Below, piece after piece: positions 30,302-40,399 of a DNA stretch of 64,000 bases. Source of the DNA: Devosia sp. GTDB lineage: Bacteria > Pseudomonadota > Alphaproteobacteria > Rhizobiales > Devosiaceae. Numbering within the stretch: the first letter of the stretch is position 1; each line of letters begins with the position of its first letter. The position numbers and the translations under genes were made by a program. Location: the NCBI RefSeq assembly GCF_017307495.1, contig NZ_JAFKHE010000012.1, positions 310,001 to 374,000 on the forward strand, given 5' to 3'. The notes beneath the pieces were generated by a model that searched no databases, was not told where the DNA came from, and saw only the letters and a program-made list of their open reading frames with translations.

Positions 30302-30829
30302 TCAGGCTTCGACGGTCTCGCCACGACGAGCCTGAAGGTCGGAGACCTTGAGGCCGCGACGGGCGGCGACCGAACGCGGGCTGTCGACGCGCTTCAGCGC
30401 ATCGAAGGTGGCCCGCACCATGTTGTACGGATTGGCGGTGCCCTGCGACTTCGCCACGATGTCGTTGACCCCGAGGGTCTCGAACACGGCGCGCATCGGA
30501 CCGCCGGCGATGATGCCGGTACCGGGAACGGCGGCACGCAGAATGACCTTGCCGGCGCCGTGGTGACCCACGACATCGTGGTGCAGCGTGCGGGCTTCGC
30601 GCAGCGGCACGCGGATCATCTGGCGCTTGGCCTGCTCGGTCGCCTTGCGGATGGCCTCGGGCACTTCGCGCGCCTTGCCATGACCAAAGCCAACGCGGCC
30701 CTTCTGGTCGCCGACCACGACGAGGGCGGCAAAGCCGAAGCGACGGCCACCCTTCACCACCTTGGCGACACGGTTGATGTGCACCAGGCGATCGACGAAC
30801 TCGCTATCGCGCTCTTGAACGTCTCTCAT
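30302..30829 (-). CDS. rpsE: 30S ribosomal protein S5
   Basis: S5 shapes the mRNA entry tunnel and influences decoding accuracy. The 175 residues contain the double-stranded-RNA-binding-like N-domain ([20 protein letters not shown]) and the conserved [16 protein letters not shown] loop ([17 protein letters not shown]). The N-terminal [10 protein letters not shown] is short. It lies between rplR and rpmD with gaps of 19 and 16 bases. Confidence 0.99.
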   Translation of the reverse strand: MRDVQERDSEFVDRLVHINRVAKVVKGGRRFGFAALVVVGDQKGRVGFGHGKAREVPEAIRKATEQAKRQMIRVPLREARTLHHDVVGHHGAGKVILRAAVPGTGIIAGGPMRAVFETLGVNDIVAKSQGTANPYNMVRATFDALKRVDSPRSVAARRGLKVSDLQARRGETVEA

Positions 30830-30848
30830 TGTCTCTTCCTTTGCGCGA

Positions 30849-31211
30849 TCAGAACTGCAGGCCGGCTTCGCGAGCCGCGTCGCCCAGGGCCTTCACTCGG
30901 CCGTGGTAGAGGTAGGCACCGCGGTCGAACACGACCTCGGAGACCTTTGCGGCGATGCCGCGCTCGGCGATCAGCTTGCCGACGGTGGCCGCGGCCTCCG
31001 CAGACGAGCCGTTCTTGAGCGACGACTTCACGTCCTTGTCGATCGTCGAAGCGGCAGCGAGCGTCCGGCCCGAGGCGTCGTCGATGATCTGGGCGTAGAT
31101 GTTCTTGCCCGTGCGGTGCACGGACAGACGCGGACGGCCGGCATTGTTGGCCTTAAGCGCCTTGCGGACGCGCGCCTTGCGGCGATCCGCACCATTGAGC
31201 TTGGTCTGCAT
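30849..31211 (-). CDS. rplR: 50S ribosomal protein L18
   Basis: L18 binds 5S rRNA together with L5 in the central protuberance. The 120 residues include [20 protein letters not shown] and the C-terminal [20 protein letters not shown] signature. It follows rplF by 12 bases. Confidence 0.99.
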   Translation of the reverse strand: MQTKLNGADRRKARVRKALKANNAGRPRLSVHRTGKNIYAQIIDDASGRTLAAASTIDKDVKSSLKNGSSAEAAATVGKLIAERGIAAKVSEVVFDRGAYLYHGRVKALGDAAREAGLQF

Positions 31212-31223
31212 CTGGGCGCTTCC

Positions 31224-31757
31224 TTACTTCTTCTTGCCTTCTTTGCGGGCGATGTACTCGCCCACATAGCGCACACCCTTGCCCTTGTAGGGCTCCGGCG
31301 GACGCCAGCCGCGAATGTCGGCCGCGACCTGGCCCACCTGCTGCTTGTCGACACCGGTGACCACAACTTCGGTCTGCGTCGGCGCAGCGATGGTAATCCC
31401 CTTGGGGGTCTCGAACACCACTTCGTGGCTGAAACCGAGCGAGAGCTTGAGATCCTTGCCCTGCATGGCGGCGCGATAACCCACGCCCTGGATCTGCAGC
31501 TTCCTCTCGAACCCGTCCTTGACGCCGATCACCATGTTGTTGATCAGCGCGCGGGTCGTCCCCCAGGCAGCGCGGGCTTCCTTGCTGTCGTTGGCGGGCT
31601 CGATGACGATGCCCTCATCGGTCTGCTTGGCGCTCACGATATCCATGAGCGTCAGCGACTGCTCGCCCTTCGGCCCCTTCGCGGTGACCGTGCGATCGGC
31701 GATCGTGACGGTGACGCCACTGACCGCTGGGATCGGCTTTTTGCCTGTACGGGACAT
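31224..31757 (-). CDS. rplF: 50S ribosomal protein L6
   Basis: L6 lies near the factor-binding site of the large subunit. The 177 residues begin [20 protein letters not shown] and end with the motif [20 protein letters not shown] that binds 23S rRNA. It follows rpsH by 55 bases in the spc operon. Confidence 0.99.
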   Translation of the reverse strand: MSRTGKKPIPAVSGVTVTIADRTVTAKGPKGEQSLTLMDIVSAKQTDEGIVIEPANDSKEARAAWGTTRALINNMVIGVKDGFERKLQIQGVGYRAAMQGKDLKLSLGFSHEVVFETPKGITIAAPTQTEVVVTGVDKQQVGQVAADIRGWRPPEPYKGKGVRYVGEYIARKEGKKK

Positions 31758-31812
31758 TCTGTTCTACTTCCTTCGGAGTAATCGTCACACCGACGACTTC
31801 AGGGCGTAAGCC

Positions 31813-32211
31813 TTAGAAGACGCGGCAGAGTACCTCGCCACCCAGGTTCTGGGCCTTAGCTTCGTGGTCGGCCATCACGCCCTTCGGGGTCGACAGGATC
31901 GACACACCGAGACCGTTCGCGACGGACGGGATATTCTTGACCGACGCATAGACACGGCGGCCAGGACGCGAGACGCGCTCGATCGTCCGGATCACCGGCT
32001 CGTTGTCGGAGTACTTCAGCTCGATGTCGTACTGCAGGACGCCGTTGTCCATGTGCGACTCCGAGTACCCGCGGATGAAGCCTTCCGACTTCAGCACGTC
32101 GAGCACGCGGCCACGCAGGGTCGAGGCCGGGGTGGTGACCACATCGCGACGGCGCAGCTGCGCGTTGCGGATGCGGGTCAGCATATCGCCGATCGGATCA
32201 GAGAGGGACAT
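31813..32211 (-). CDS. rpsH: 30S ribosomal protein S8
   Basis: S8 is a primary 16S rRNA binder and, in E. coli, the translational repressor of the spc operon. The 132 residues start [20 protein letters not shown] and end in [20 protein letters not shown], with the usual [11 protein letters not shown]-binding turn. It lies between rpsN and rplF. Confidence 0.99.
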   Translation of the reverse strand: MSLSDPIGDMLTRIRNAQLRRRDVVTTPASTLRGRVLDVLKSEGFIRGYSESHMDNGVLQYDIELKYSDNEPVIRTIERVSRPGRRVYASVKNIPSVANGLGVSILSTPKGVMADHEAKAQNLGGEVLCRVF

Positions 32212-32223
32212 GTCTGTTTCTCC

Positions 32224-32529
32224 TTACCAGCTCGACTTGACCATGCCCGGGACGAGCCCGAGGCTACCCAGCTGACGCAGGGCAATACGGCTCATCTTGA
32301 GCTTGCGGTAATAGCCACGCGGACGGCCGGTGACTTCGCAGCGATTGTGCACGCGGTTCTCGGCCGAGTTGCGCGGCAGCGCGGCCAGCTTGAGCTGGGC
32401 AGCGAAGCGCTCCTCGAGCGACACCTTCTGATCCATGACAATCGCCTTGAGCTTCGCCCGCTTGGGAGCGAGCTGCTTCGACAGGCGCTTGCGCTTGTTG
32501 TTCTTCTCGATGGAGCTGGTCTTTGCCAT
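32224..32529 (-). CDS. rpsN: 30S ribosomal protein S14 (zinc-independent form)
   Basis: A 101-residue S14 ([21 protein letters not shown]-terminal [20 protein letters not shown]). The protein has a single cysteine and no CxxC pairs, so it is the long zinc-independent type. It sits between rplE and rpsH, 12 bases before rpsH. Confidence 0.99.
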   Translation of the reverse strand: MAKTSSIEKNNKRKRLSKQLAPKRAKLKAIVMDQKVSLEERFAAQLKLAALPRNSAENRVHNRCEVTGRPRGYYRKLKMSRIALRQLGSLGLVPGMVKSSW

Positions 32530-32549
32530 GTCCTACCTCGTCTCTTCCG

Positions 32550-33107
32550 TTACTGCCGGAAGGGGAAATTGAAAGCCTTGAGCAGAGCCCGGGCTTCGTC
32601 GTCCGTGCGGGCCGTCGTGCACACGATGATGTCCATGCCCCAGGTCTGATCGATCTGATCGAAATTGATCTCGGGGAAGATGATGTGCTCTTTGATGCCC
32701 ATGGCGTAGTTGCCATTGCCGTCGAAGGAATTCGGATTCAGGCCACGGAAGTCACGAACGCGCGGCAGCGCGATGTTCACGAGGCGATCCAGGAACTCGT
32801 ACATGCGGGCCTTGCGCAGCGTGACCTTGACGCCGAGGGGCATGTTCTCACGCACCTTGAAGCCGGCGATCGACTTGCGGGCATGCGTGATGACGACCTT
32901 CTGGCCGGCGATCTTCTCAAGGTCGGCAGCAGCGGCCTTCACCTTCTTGGTGTCGTTCACAGCCTCGCCGACACCCATGTTCAGCACGATCTTATCGAGC
33001 TTGGGGGCCTGCATGACGTTCTTGTAGCCGAACTCCTTGATCAGGTTCGGCTTGATGGTCTCATCGTACTGGGTACGGAGACGCGGGATATAGACGGTCT
33101 CAGCCAT
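32550..33107 (-). CDS. rplE: 50S ribosomal protein L5
   Basis: L5 binds 5S rRNA and contacts the P-site tRNA. The 185 residues begin [20 protein letters not shown] and contain [20 protein letters not shown] and [21 protein letters not shown] start at the ATG overlapping the rplX 3' end by 8 bases; the frame stays open upstream to 33197 but that part reads over rplX. Coupled to rplX by the overlap. Confidence 0.99.
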   Translation of the reverse strand: MAETVYIPRLRTQYDETIKPNLIKEFGYKNVMQAPKLDKIVLNMGVGEAVNDTKKVKAAAADLEKIAGQKVVITHARKSIAGFKVRENMPLGVKVTLRKARMYEFLDRLVNIALPRVRDFRGLNPNSFDGNGNYAMGIKEHIIFPEINFDQIDQTWGMDIIVCTTARTDDEARALLKAFNFPFRQ

Positions 33108-33414
33108 CGATCGTGTCTCCGGTCGACTTGGCGACGCGCACCTTGGTGCCGTCGGCATTGATCTTGAACCCGACGCGGGTCGGCTTGCCATTGGCATCAG
33201 CCACCGCGAGGTTGCTCAGGTGGATCGGAGCCTCGCGGGTGAAGATCCCGGCGTCCTGGCTCGCGGTCTGCTTGGTGTGGCGACGGACCAGGTTAAGGCC
33301 CTGCACCACGGCGCGGGTCTCAGACGGAATGACCTGCAGCACCTGCCCGGTCTTGCCCTTGTCCTTGCCGGCCAGAACGACGACCTTGTCGCCCTTCTTG
33401 ATCTTCGAGGCCAT
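33100..33414 (-). CDS. rplX: 50S ribosomal protein L24
   Basis: L24 initiates large-subunit assembly and lies by the exit tunnel. The 104 residues contain the KOW motif [20 protein letters not shown] at the N-terminus and the RTRVGFK-like [19 protein letters not shown] at the end. The ATG shares a base with the rplN stop (TGATG); the 3' end overlaps rplE by 8 bases. Confidence 0.99.
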   Translation of the reverse strand: MASKIKKGDKVVVLAGKDKGKTGQVLQVIPSETRAVVQGLNLVRRHTKQTASQDAGIFTREAPIHLSNLAVADANGKPTRVGFKINADGTKVRVAKSTGDTIDG

Positions 33415-33782
33415 CACAACACCTCCGGCGCAAGCGAAATGATCTTCATGTGGTTCTTGGAACGCAGCTCGCGCGGGACTGGCCCGAAGATGCGGGTGCC
33501 GATCGGCTCCGACTGATTGTTGATCAGCACGGCGGCGTTGCGGTCGAAGCGGATGATGGTGCCGTCGGTGCGGCGGACCGGGAACGCGGTGCGCACGACA
33601 ACGGCCTTCATCACCTGGCCCTTCTTGACGCGGCCGCGCGGGATCGCGTCCTTGACCGAGACAACAATGATATCGCCCACGGAGGCGTACTTGCGGTGCG
33701 AACCGCCAAGTACCTTGATGCACATGACACGACGCGCGCCGGAATTGTCGGCGACGTCGAGATTGGACTGCATCTGGATCAT
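33414..33782 (-). CDS. rplN: 50S ribosomal protein L14
   Basis: L14 forms intersubunit bridges and is the docking site of the silencing factor RsfS. The 122 residues begin [20 protein letters not shown] and include [18 protein letters not shown] and [11 protein letters not shown]. It heads the run L14-L24-L5-S14-S8, 57 bases after rpsQ. Confidence 0.99.
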   Translation of the reverse strand: MIQMQSNLDVADNSGARRVMCIKVLGGSHRKYASVGDIIVVSVKDAIPRGRVKKGQVMKAVVVRTAFPVRRTDGTIIRFDRNAAVLINNQSEPIGTRIFGPVPRELRSKNHMKIISLAPEVL

Positions 33783-33839
33783 GGCTTGATGCCTTCTAAG
33801 TTTCGGGGTCTGCCTACAAGGCGAGCCCTAAATTCCGGT

Positions 33840-34073
33840 TTACGCGGAGGGCTTGAGGACCCAGCGCTTGTTCTTGGAAATCGGCGCCGACTCTTCGATC
33901 CAGACAACATCCCCGACCTTGGCCACGTTGGCCTCGTCGTGGGCGTGGTACTTCTTGGACCGGCGCACGGTCTTCTTCATCACCGGGTGGGTGAACGCGC
34001 GGTCAACCCGCACCACCACAGTCTTGTCGTTCGTGTCGGAGACCACGGTCCCCTGCAGTACGCGCTTGGGCAT
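33840..34073 (-). CDS. rpsQ: 30S ribosomal protein S17
   Basis: A 77-residue primary 16S rRNA-binding protein ([20 protein letters not shown], then [20 protein letters not shown] and [18 protein letters not shown]). It lies 11 bases after rpmC, the last gene of the S10-type run before rplN. Confidence 0.99.
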   Translation of the reverse strand: MPKRVLQGTVVSDTNDKTVVVRVDRAFTHPVMKKTVRRSKKYHAHDEANVAKVGDVVWIEESAPISKNKRWVLKPSA

Positions 34074-34084
34074 CTCTGGTCTCC

Positions 34085-34312
34085 TTACTTCGCCTTGGCC
34101 TTCTCGCCCAGGATCGTCTTGACCCGCGCGACTTCACGGCGGACCTCACGCACCCGGGAGGGCTTCTCCAGCTGCTGGGTAGCGCGCTGGAAGCGAAGGT
34201 TGAACTGTTCTTTCTTCAGCCCGAGGAGCTGATCCTTCAGCTCGTCGGGGGTCTTGGCACGAAGGTCGGCGGTTGCGCCGGACTTGGCCTCGGTCTTCTT
34301 CTTGGCTGCCAT
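34085..34312 (-). CDS. rpmC: 50S ribosomal protein L29
   Basis: A 75-residue two-helix protein near the exit tunnel where SRP and trigger factor dock. [20 protein letters not shown] and the C-terminal [19 protein letters not shown] are typical; the N-terminus ([17 protein letters not shown]) is a lysine/alanine-rich extension beyond the E. coli protein. I use the ATG at 34312; a TTG three codons upstream overlaps the rplP stop. Confidence 0.96.
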   Translation of the reverse strand: MAAKKKTEAKSGATADLRAKTPDELKDQLLGLKKEQFNLRFQRATQQLEKPSRVREVRREVARVKTILGEKAKAK

Positions 34313-34317
34313 GGCTA

Positions 34318-34731
34318 TCAATCCGCAATGCGGGTGACGACCCGCGTGATGATCGGAAGCTTCATGGCGCCGAGGCGCAGGGCTTCCTTGGCGACGTCCT
34401 CGGGGACGCCGTCGATTTCGAACAGGATCCGACCCGGCTTGACGCGGGCCGCCCAGAACTCGACCGACCCCTTGCCCTTACCCATGCGGACTTCGGTCGG
34501 CTTCTTGGAAACCGGGAGGTCCGGGAAGACGCGGATCCAGACACGGCCGGCGCGCTTCATCTCGCGGGTGATCGCGCGGCGGGCCGCCTCGATCTGGCGA
34601 GCGGTGACGCGCTCGGGCTCCTGGGACTTCAGGCCGAACTGACCGAAAGCCAGCTCCGTGCCACCCTTGGCGTTGCCATGGATGCGGCCCTTATGTGCCT
34701 TGCGGAACTTGGTACGTTTTGGCTGCAGCAT
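34318..34731 (-). CDS. rplP: 50S ribosomal protein L16
   Basis: L16 organises the A-site architecture of the large subunit. The 137 residues begin [20 protein letters not shown] and contain [20 protein letters not shown] and [14 protein letters not shown]. It lies between rpsC and rpmC with short gaps on both sides. Confidence 0.99.
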   Translation of the reverse strand: MLQPKRTKFRKAHKGRIHGNAKGGTELAFGQFGLKSQEPERVTARQIEAARRAITREMKRAGRVWIRVFPDLPVSKKPTEVRMGKGKGSVEFWAARVKPGRILFEIDGVPEDVAKEALRLGAMKLPIITRVVTRIAD

Positions 34732-34747
34732 TTCTGTCTATGCCTTC

Positions 34748-35509
34748 TCAGTTCGCAGCTTCGCGCTCGCGGTCGCGACGGTTCGGGCGATCGCCACGAT
34801 CCTCGCGGTCACCACGCTCGCGGCGCTGGCCTTCGCTCGGCGAGGCTTCCGTTGCACGGCGCTCATGCGCCGACGGATCGTGCTCGAGCACTTCGCCCTT
34901 GAACACCCACACCTTGATGCCGATGATGCCGTAGGTCGTACGGGCCTCGGCCGTGCCGTAGTCGATGTCGGCGCGCAGGGTGTGCAGCGGCACGCGGCCT
35001 TCGCGGTACCACTCGGTACGCGCAATGTCAGCACCACCGAGCCGGCCGCCGACGTTCACGCGGATGCCGCCGGCGCCCATGCGGATCGCCGTCTGCACTG
35101 CACGCTTCATCGCCCGGCGGAAGGCCACGCGGCGCTCGAGCTGCTGGGCAATGCCCTGCGCGACGAGGTTCGCATCGGTTTCCGGCTTGCGCACTTCAAC
35201 GATGTTGATGTGCACTTCGCTGTCGGTGAACTTCTTCACCTTGGCGCGGATCTTGTCGATGTCGGCGCCCTTCTTGCCGATCACGATGCCCGGACGGGCA
35301 GTGTGGATCGACACGCGGCACTTGCGGTGCGGGCGCTCGATGACGATCTTGGAGACCGCGGCCTGCTTGAGGTCCTCGAGCAGGGTCTCGCGGATCTTCA
35401 GGTCTTCCTGCAGCAGGTTGCCGTACTCACCCTTGCTCGCGTACCAACGCGAATCCCAGGTGCGGTTGATGCCAAGGCGCAGACCGATCGGGTTGATCTT
35501 CTGACCCAT
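34748..35509 (-). CDS. rpsC: 30S ribosomal protein S3 with charged C-terminal tail
   Basis: S3 lines the mRNA entry channel and has helicase-associated function. The 253 residues start [20 protein letters not shown], carry the KH domain ([20 protein letters not shown]) and the C-terminal domain ([24 protein letters not shown] segment). After about residue 213 comes a tail of roughly 40 residues rich in Arg, Asp and Glu ([20 protein letters not shown]), longer than in E. coli. Its ATG shares one base with the rplV stop. Confidence 0.98.
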   Translation of the reverse strand: MGQKINPIGLRLGINRTWDSRWYASKGEYGNLLQEDLKIRETLLEDLKQAAVSKIVIERPHRKCRVSIHTARPGIVIGKKGADIDKIRAKVKKFTDSEVHINIVEVRKPETDANLVAQGIAQQLERRVAFRRAMKRAVQTAIRMGAGGIRVNVGGRLGGADIARTEWYREGRVPLHTLRADIDYGTAEARTTYGIIGIKVWVFKGEVLEHDPSAHERRATEASPSEGQRRERGDREDRGDRPNRRDREREAAN

Positions 35510-35889
35510 TATGCGGTCTCCTCAACTTGGCGAACCACGATCGTGAGGTTCGAGAACGTGTGCTCGAGACGAGCAGCATGGCCGCGACCACGCGCCATGA
35601 AGCGCTTCATGATCAGGCCGTCGCCGACATAGGCTTCCGCAACGATCAGGCTGTCCGGATCGAGGCCGTGGTTGTTCTCGGCGTTGGCGATCGCGCTCTC
35701 GAGCGTCTTCTTCACCGGGCCGGCGACGCGCTTGCGCGAGAACTCGAGCTCGGCCAGGGCCTTGTCGACCTTCTTGCCGCGGATCATCGCCGCCACGAGG
35801 TTGAGCTTCTGGCCCGAGGTCCGAAGCATGCGGAGAACCGCCTTGGCCTCGTTGTCCTTGAGCGCGCGCTGAGTTTTCGGCTTGCTCAT
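35509..35889 (-). CDS. rplV: 50S ribosomal protein L22
   Basis: L22 forms part of the exit-tunnel constriction where macrolides bind. The 126 residues begin [20 protein letters not shown] and include the beta-hairpin region [21 protein letters not shown] start at the ATG one base after the rpsS stop; an upstream extension to 35958 would lie inside rpsS. Confidence 0.98.
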   Translation of the reverse strand: MSKPKTQRALKDNEAKAVLRMLRTSGQKLNLVAAMIRGKKVDKALAELEFSRKRVAGPVKKTLESAIANAENNHGLDPDSLIVAEAYVGDGLIMKRFMARGRGHAARLEHTFSNLTIVVRQVEETA

Positions 35890-35890
35890 C

Positions 35891-36169
35891 TTACTTCCTC
35901 TTGGCCTTCTTGTCGGCCGCGTGCCCGTAGTAGGTACGGGTCGGAGCGAACTCGCCAAACTTGTGGCCGATCATCTCTTCCTGCACGTTCACCGGCACAT
36001 GCTTGTGCCCGTTGTGAACGCCGAAGGTCAGACCGACGAACTGCGGCAGGATCGTGGAACGGCGGCTCCAGATCTTGATGACTTCGTTGCGACCGCTCGC
36101 ACGGCTGGTCTCTGCCTTCTTGAGCAGGTAGCCGTCGACGAACGGGCCTTTCCAGACTGAACGCGACAT
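35891..36169 (-). CDS. rpsS: 30S ribosomal protein S19
   Basis: A 92-residue head protein that forms a complex with S13 ([60 protein letters not shown]). It lies between rplB and rplV, three bases after rplB. Confidence 0.99.
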   Translation of the reverse strand: MSRSVWKGPFVDGYLLKKAETSRASGRNEVIKIWSRRSTILPQFVGLTFGVHNGHKHVPVNVQEEMIGHKFGEFAPTRTYYGHAADKKAKRK

Positions 36170-36172
36170 GGC

Positions 36173-37012
36173 TTAGCGGCCCTTCTTCACGTGACGCGAG
36201 CGGACGATGAACTTGTCCGTCGACTTGTTGCTGCGGGTCTTCTTACCCTTGGTCGGCTTGCCCCACGGGCTCACCGGGTGACGACCACCCGAAGTACGGC
36301 CTTCACCACCACCATGCGGGTGATCGACCGGGTTCATGGTCACACCGCGGTTGACCGGCTTCCGGCCGAGCCAACGGCTACGACCGGCCTTGCCGATCGA
36401 GATGTTGGCGTGATCCTGGTTCGACACGGCACCGACCGTGGCCAGGCAGGTGCCGTGCACTCGGCGCTGCTCGCCCGAATTGAGGCGCAGGATCGCCCAA
36501 CCGGCGTCGCGACCCACGTACTGGGCATAGGCACCGGCCGAACGCGCGATCTGTCCACCCTTGCGGGGCTTCATCTCGACGTTGTGCACGATCGTGCCGA
36601 CCGGCATGCGCTCGAGCGGCATGGCATTGCCCGGCTTCACGTCGGCGGCACCGAGCGTGGAGACGACCTTGTCGCCGGCGGCGAGGCGCTGGGGAGCGAT
36701 GATATAGGCGAGCTCGCCGTCCTCATACTTCAGCAGCGCGATCCAGGCCGTACGGTTCGGATCGTACTCGAGGCGTTCGACCGTCGCCACGTCGTCCCAG
36801 CGGGTGCGGCGGAAGTCGACGATACGATACGTACGCTTGTGCCCGCCGCCACGGTGATACGCGGTGATCCGGCCGGCATTGTTGCGGCCACCCTTCTGCG
36901 ACAGACCCTCGGTCAGCGTCTTGACCGGCTTGCCCTTCCACAGCTCCGACCGATCGGTCGTGATGAGCTGGCGGCGGCCCGGAGAGGTCGGATTGTAAGT
37001 CTTCAAACCCAT
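36173..37012 (-). CDS. rplB: 50S ribosomal protein L2
   Basis: L2 is required for subunit association and peptidyl transfer. The 279 residues contain [16 protein letters not shown] and the peptidyl-transferase-proximal loop [20 protein letters not shown] near residue 222, with the conserved histidine. The C-terminal [19 protein letters not shown] is standard. It follows rplW by 15 bases. Confidence 0.99.
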   Translation of the reverse strand: MGLKTYNPTSPGRRQLITTDRSELWKGKPVKTLTEGLSQKGGRNNAGRITAYHRGGGHKRTYRIVDFRRTRWDDVATVERLEYDPNRTAWIALLKYEDGELAYIIAPQRLAAGDKVVSTLGAADVKPGNAMPLERMPVGTIVHNVEMKPRKGGQIARSAGAYAQYVGRDAGWAILRLNSGEQRRVHGTCLATVGAVSNQDHANISIGKAGRSRWLGRKPVNRGVTMNPVDHPHGGGEGRTSGGRHPVSPWGKPTKGKKTRSNKSTDKFIVRSRHVKKGR

Positions 37013-37027
37013 TTGTTCTCTCTCCCC

Positions 37028-37321
37028 TTAGATGCCGGTCGAAATATCGATCGACTGGCCGTCGACCAGGGTGACAATGGCCTTCTTGACGTCCTTGCGG
37101 GTGCCAAGCTCCTGCCGGAAGCGCTTCACCTTGCCCTTGCGGACGAGGGTATTGACCGCCTTCACCTTGACCGAGAAGAGAGCCTCGACGGCTTCCTTGA
37201 TCTGGGTCTTGGTGGCGCCGATCGCGACATCGAACACGACCTGGCCGTGCTCGGAGGCCATCGTCGACTTCTCGGTGACAACCGGGTTCCGGATCACGTC
37301 GTAGTTGCTGTACTTGCTCAT
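37028..37321 (-). CDS. rplW: 50S ribosomal protein L23
   Basis: L23 is the exit-tunnel docking site for trigger factor and SRP. The 97 residues include [20 protein letters not shown] and [20 protein letters not shown]. The ATG overlaps the rplD stop by 4 bases, coupling the two. Confidence 0.99.
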   Translation of the reverse strand: MSKYSNYDVIRNPVVTEKSTMASEHGQVVFDVAIGATKTQIKEAVEALFSVKVKAVNTLVRKGKVKRFRQELGTRKDVKKAIVTLVDGQSIDISTGI

Positions 37322-37938
37322 GCGAACCGTGCCTCGAGCGCCTCGAGCGCTGCCTTGGTCAGAACGAGCTTATGGCGGCGGAGAATGTCGGCGACATTAA
37401 TCCCCTGCACCGGCAGCACGTCGATCTGCGGAATGTTGCGGGCCGCGTTGGCGAAGTTCTTGTCAACTTCGGCACCGTCGATGATCAGTGCGTTCGTCCA
37501 CTCGAGCTTGCCGAACTGCGCGACCAGCGCGGCAGTCTTCGGCTCCTTGGTGGTGACGTTCGACACCACAACGAGCTCACCCGCGTTAGCCTTGGCCGAC
37601 AGGGCGTGCTTGAGGGCCAGAGCGCGAACCTTCTTCGGGAGGTCGATGGCATGGCTGCGCGGCTCGGGACCGAACGCGCGACCACCACCACGGAACTGCG
37701 GCGCAGCCTTGTTGCCGTGACGAGCGCCGCCCGAACCCTTCTGCTTCACCGACTTCTTCGAAGTGTAGGCGATCTCGGAGCGATGCTTCACCTTGTGGGT
37801 GCCGGCCATCGCCTTGAGCTGCTGGTAACGGACCATGCGGTGCAGGATGTCCTGACGGACTTCGAGACCGAAGATCTCATCCTTCAGGGTGACCGAACCG
37901 TCGGCCTTGCCATCCAGAGTAGTGACCTGGAGTTCCAT
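37318..37938 (-). CDS. rplD: 50S ribosomal protein L4
   Basis: L4 lines the exit tunnel and, in E. coli, also represses its own S10 operon. The 206 residues begin [20 protein letters not shown] and contain the tunnel loop [20 protein letters not shown]. It shares one base with the rplC stop (TAATG) and overlaps rplW by 4. Confidence 0.99.
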   Translation of the reverse strand: MELQVTTLDGKADGSVTLKDEIFGLEVRQDILHRMVRYQQLKAMAGTHKVKHRSEIAYTSKKSVKQKGSGGARHGNKAAPQFRGGGRAFGPEPRSHAIDLPKKVRALALKHALSAKANAGELVVVSNVTTKEPKTAALVAQFGKLEWTNALIIDGAEVDKNFANAARNIPQIDVLPVQGINVADILRRHKLVLTKAALEALEARFA

Positions 37939-38642
37939 TATTTCGCCTCCTCGGCCACGGCTGCGACAGCCGCCTTGAACGAACCGGGCACCGCAGCGCC
38001 CTTCGGAGCAGCCTTCTTGACCGCATCCTTGATCTGGATCCAGGCACCCTTGGCACCCGGGACAGCGCCCTCGACCATGATGAGACCGCGCTCCACGTCG
38101 GTGCGCACGACCTTCAGGTTCTGGGTGGTAACGCGACGGTCGCCCATGTGGCCGGCCATCTTCTTGCCCTTGAACACCCTGCCGGGGTCCTGGCGCTGGC
38201 CGGTCGAGCCGTGCGAACGATGCGAAACGGACACACCGTGCGTGGCGCGCAGACCACCGAAGTTCCAGCGCTTCATGCCGCCGGCAAAGCCCTTACCGAT
38301 CGACGTCCCGGTCACATCGACCAGCTGGCCCTCGACAAAGTGGTCGGCCTGGAAGGTGGCGCCCACTTCGATGAGGTTCGCAGGATCGACACGAAACTCG
38401 GTTATCTGACGCTTCGGTTCGACCTTGGCGACGGCGAACTGTCCGCGATCGGCCTTGGTAATGTTCTTTGCCTTGACGGTGCCGGCGCCGAGCTGGAGGG
38501 CAGTGTAGCCGTCCTTCTCCTGCGTGCGCTGACCCACGACCTGGCAGTTCTCGAGGCTGAGCACGGTCACGGGGACGTGCGTGCCGTCCTCCATGAACAG
38601 TCGGGTCATCCCCACCTTCTGTGCGATCAAACCAGAACGCAT
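37938..38642 (-). CDS. rplC: 50S ribosomal protein L3
   Basis: L3 starts large-subunit assembly and lies near the peptidyl-transferase centre. The 234 residues begin [20 protein letters not shown] and contain [20 protein letters not shown], the loop holding the methylated glutamine in other bacteria. A C-terminal Ala/Lys-rich tail ([19 protein letters not shown]) extends it. AAAAGG lies upstream of the start. Confidence 0.99.
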   Translation of the reverse strand: MRSGLIAQKVGMTRLFMEDGTHVPVTVLSLENCQVVGQRTQEKDGYTALQLGAGTVKAKNITKADRGQFAVAKVEPKRQITEFRVDPANLIEVGATFQADHFVEGQLVDVTGTSIGKGFAGGMKRWNFGGLRATHGVSVSHRSHGSTGQRQDPGRVFKGKKMAGHMGDRRVTTQNLKVVRTDVERGLIMVEGAVPGAKGAWIQIKDAVKKAAPKGAAVPGSFKAAVAAVAEEAK

Positions 38643-38724
38643 CGGTTGTTACCTTTTCTCTTTGGCGGCTGACCGGGTCATTTTTCCAAGAGGACCCTTT
38701 GGATGATCAGCGCGAAAACTCGTT

Positions 38725-39033
<309 letters not shown>

Positions 39034-39048
39034 CTTGCTTTCCCAGCG

Positions 39049-39083
39049 AAAAATGGAACGCGGCGCACGCTGACGCGCGCCGC
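39049..39083 (-). terminator. Terminator-like attenuator between tuf and rpsJ
   Basis: On the transcript, GCGGCGCGCG (39083-39074) pairs with CGTGCGCCGC (39069-39060) around a four-base loop, with one G-U pair, and the sequence GTTCCA then UUUUU follows to 39049. It lies 18 bases after the tuf stop and 16 bases before the rpsJ ATG. The U-run is a few bases distant from the stem, so termination is likely partial, which fits adjustment of S10-operon read-through. Confidence 0.55.
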
Positions 39084-39100
39084 GCCCTGGATTACCAGGC

Positions 39101-40291
39101 TTACTTCAGGATCTTGGCGACGACGCCCGAACCAACGGTACGGCCACCCTCACGGATAGCGAAGCGGAGCTTCTCTTCCATGGCGATCGGCACGATCAGC
39201 TGAACCGAGATATTCACGTTGTCGCCCGGCATCACCATCTCGGTGCCTTCCGGCAGCGAGACCACACCGGTCACGTCGGTGGTGCGGAAGTAGAACTGCG
39301 GACGGTAGTTCGCGAAGAACGGCGTATGACGGCCACCCTCTTCCTTGGTGAGGATGTAGGCCTCAGCCACGAAGTCGGTGTGCGGGGTCACCGAACCGGG
39401 CTTGCACAGCACCTGGCCGCGCTCGACCTGCGTACGGTCGATACCACGGATCAGCGCACCGATGTTGTCGCCAGCCTGGCCCTGGTCCAGCAGCTTGCGG
39501 AACATTTCAACGCCGGTCACGGTCGTCTTCTGCGTCGCCTTGATGCCGACGATCTCGACTTCCTCGCCAACCTTCACGATACCGCGCTCGACGCGGCCGG
39601 TAACCACGGTGCCGCGGCCCGAGATCGAGAACACGTCTTCGATCGGCATCAGGAAGGGCTGGTCAACCGGGCGAGCCGGCTGCGGGATGTACTCGTCGAC
39701 AGCGCGCATCAGCTCCAGCACGGCGTCGTGGCCAAGCTGCTTGTTGCCGTCGTTCAGAGCCTCGGTCGCCGAACCCTTGATGATCGGAATGTCATCGCCG
39801 GGGAACTCGTACGACGAGAGCAGTTCGCGAACCTCGAGCTCGACGAGCTCAAGCAGTTCCGGATCGTCGACCATGTCGCACTTGTTGAGGAACACGACCA
39901 GGGCCGGCACACCAACCTGACGGGCGAGCAGGATGTGCTCACGGGTCTGCGGCATCGGGCCGTCAGCGGCGGACACGACCAGGATCGCGCCGTCCATCTG
40001 GGCAGCACCGGTGATCATGTTCTTCACGTAGTCGGCGTGACCGGGGCAGTCCACGTGTGCATAGTGGCGCTTCTCGGTCTCGTACTCGACGTGCGAGGTG
40101 TTGATGGTGATGCCGCGGGCCTTCTCTTCCGGCGCGTTATCGATCGCGTCGTACGCCCTGAAGGTGGCGCCGCCCGTCTCTGCCAGCACCTTGGTGATCG
40201 CTGCGGTCAGCGAAGTCTTACCATGGTCGACGTGACCGATCGTGCCGATGTTGCAGTGCGGCTTGGAGCGGGAAAACTTTTCCTTGGCCAT
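39101..40291 (-). CDS. tuf: Elongation factor Tu
   Basis: EF-Tu delivers aminoacyl-tRNA to the A site. The 396 residues show G1 [11 protein letters not shown]2 region [15 protein letters not shown]3 [13 protein letters not shown] and G4 NKCDMVDD, with domains II and III following ([26 protein letters not shown] at the end). This is the only tuf in the window; a second copy, common in proteobacteria, may exist elsewhere. It follows fusA by 108 bases containing a strong hairpin. Confidence 0.99.
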   Translation of the reverse strand: MAKEKFSRSKPHCNIGTIGHVDHGKTSLTAAITKVLAETGGATFRAYDAIDNAPEEKARGITINTSHVEYETEKRHYAHVDCPGHADYVKNMITGAAQMDGAILVVSAADGPMPQTREHILLARQVGVPALVVFLNKCDMVDDPELLELVELEVRELLSSYEFPGDDIPIIKGSATEALNDGNKQLGHDAVLELMRAVDEYIPQPARPVDQPFLMPIEDVFSISGRGTVVTGRVERGIVKVGEEVEIVGIKATQKTTVTGVEMFRKLLDQGQAGDNIGALIRGIDRTQVERGQVLCKPGSVTPHTDFVAEAYILTKEEGGRHTPFFANYRPQFYFRTTDVTGVVSLPEGTEMVMPGDNVNISVQLIVPIAMEEKLRFAIREGGRTVGSGVVAKILK

Positions 40292-40370
40292 CGTATTCTC
40301 CGTTGGGTGCCAGCTTGGCTTGCCGGCATTAGGAACTCAGTTGTCGTTGTTGCTTTTCGGCGATCCGGGA

Positions 40371-40395
40371 GAGACTCCCGGATCGGCCGGATCTG
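40371..40395 (-). promoter_or_regulatory. Perfect 11-bp hairpin between fusA and tuf
   Basis: CGATCCGGGAG (40371-40381) and CTCCCGGATCG (40385-40395) pair perfectly around a three-base loop. On the transcript it begins 5 bases after the fusA stop and is followed by CCGAAAAGC, not a U-run. The likely roles are a 3'-end stabiliser or a processing site that allows different amounts of fusA and tuf message. Confidence 0.65.
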
Positions 40396-40399
40396 TTGT

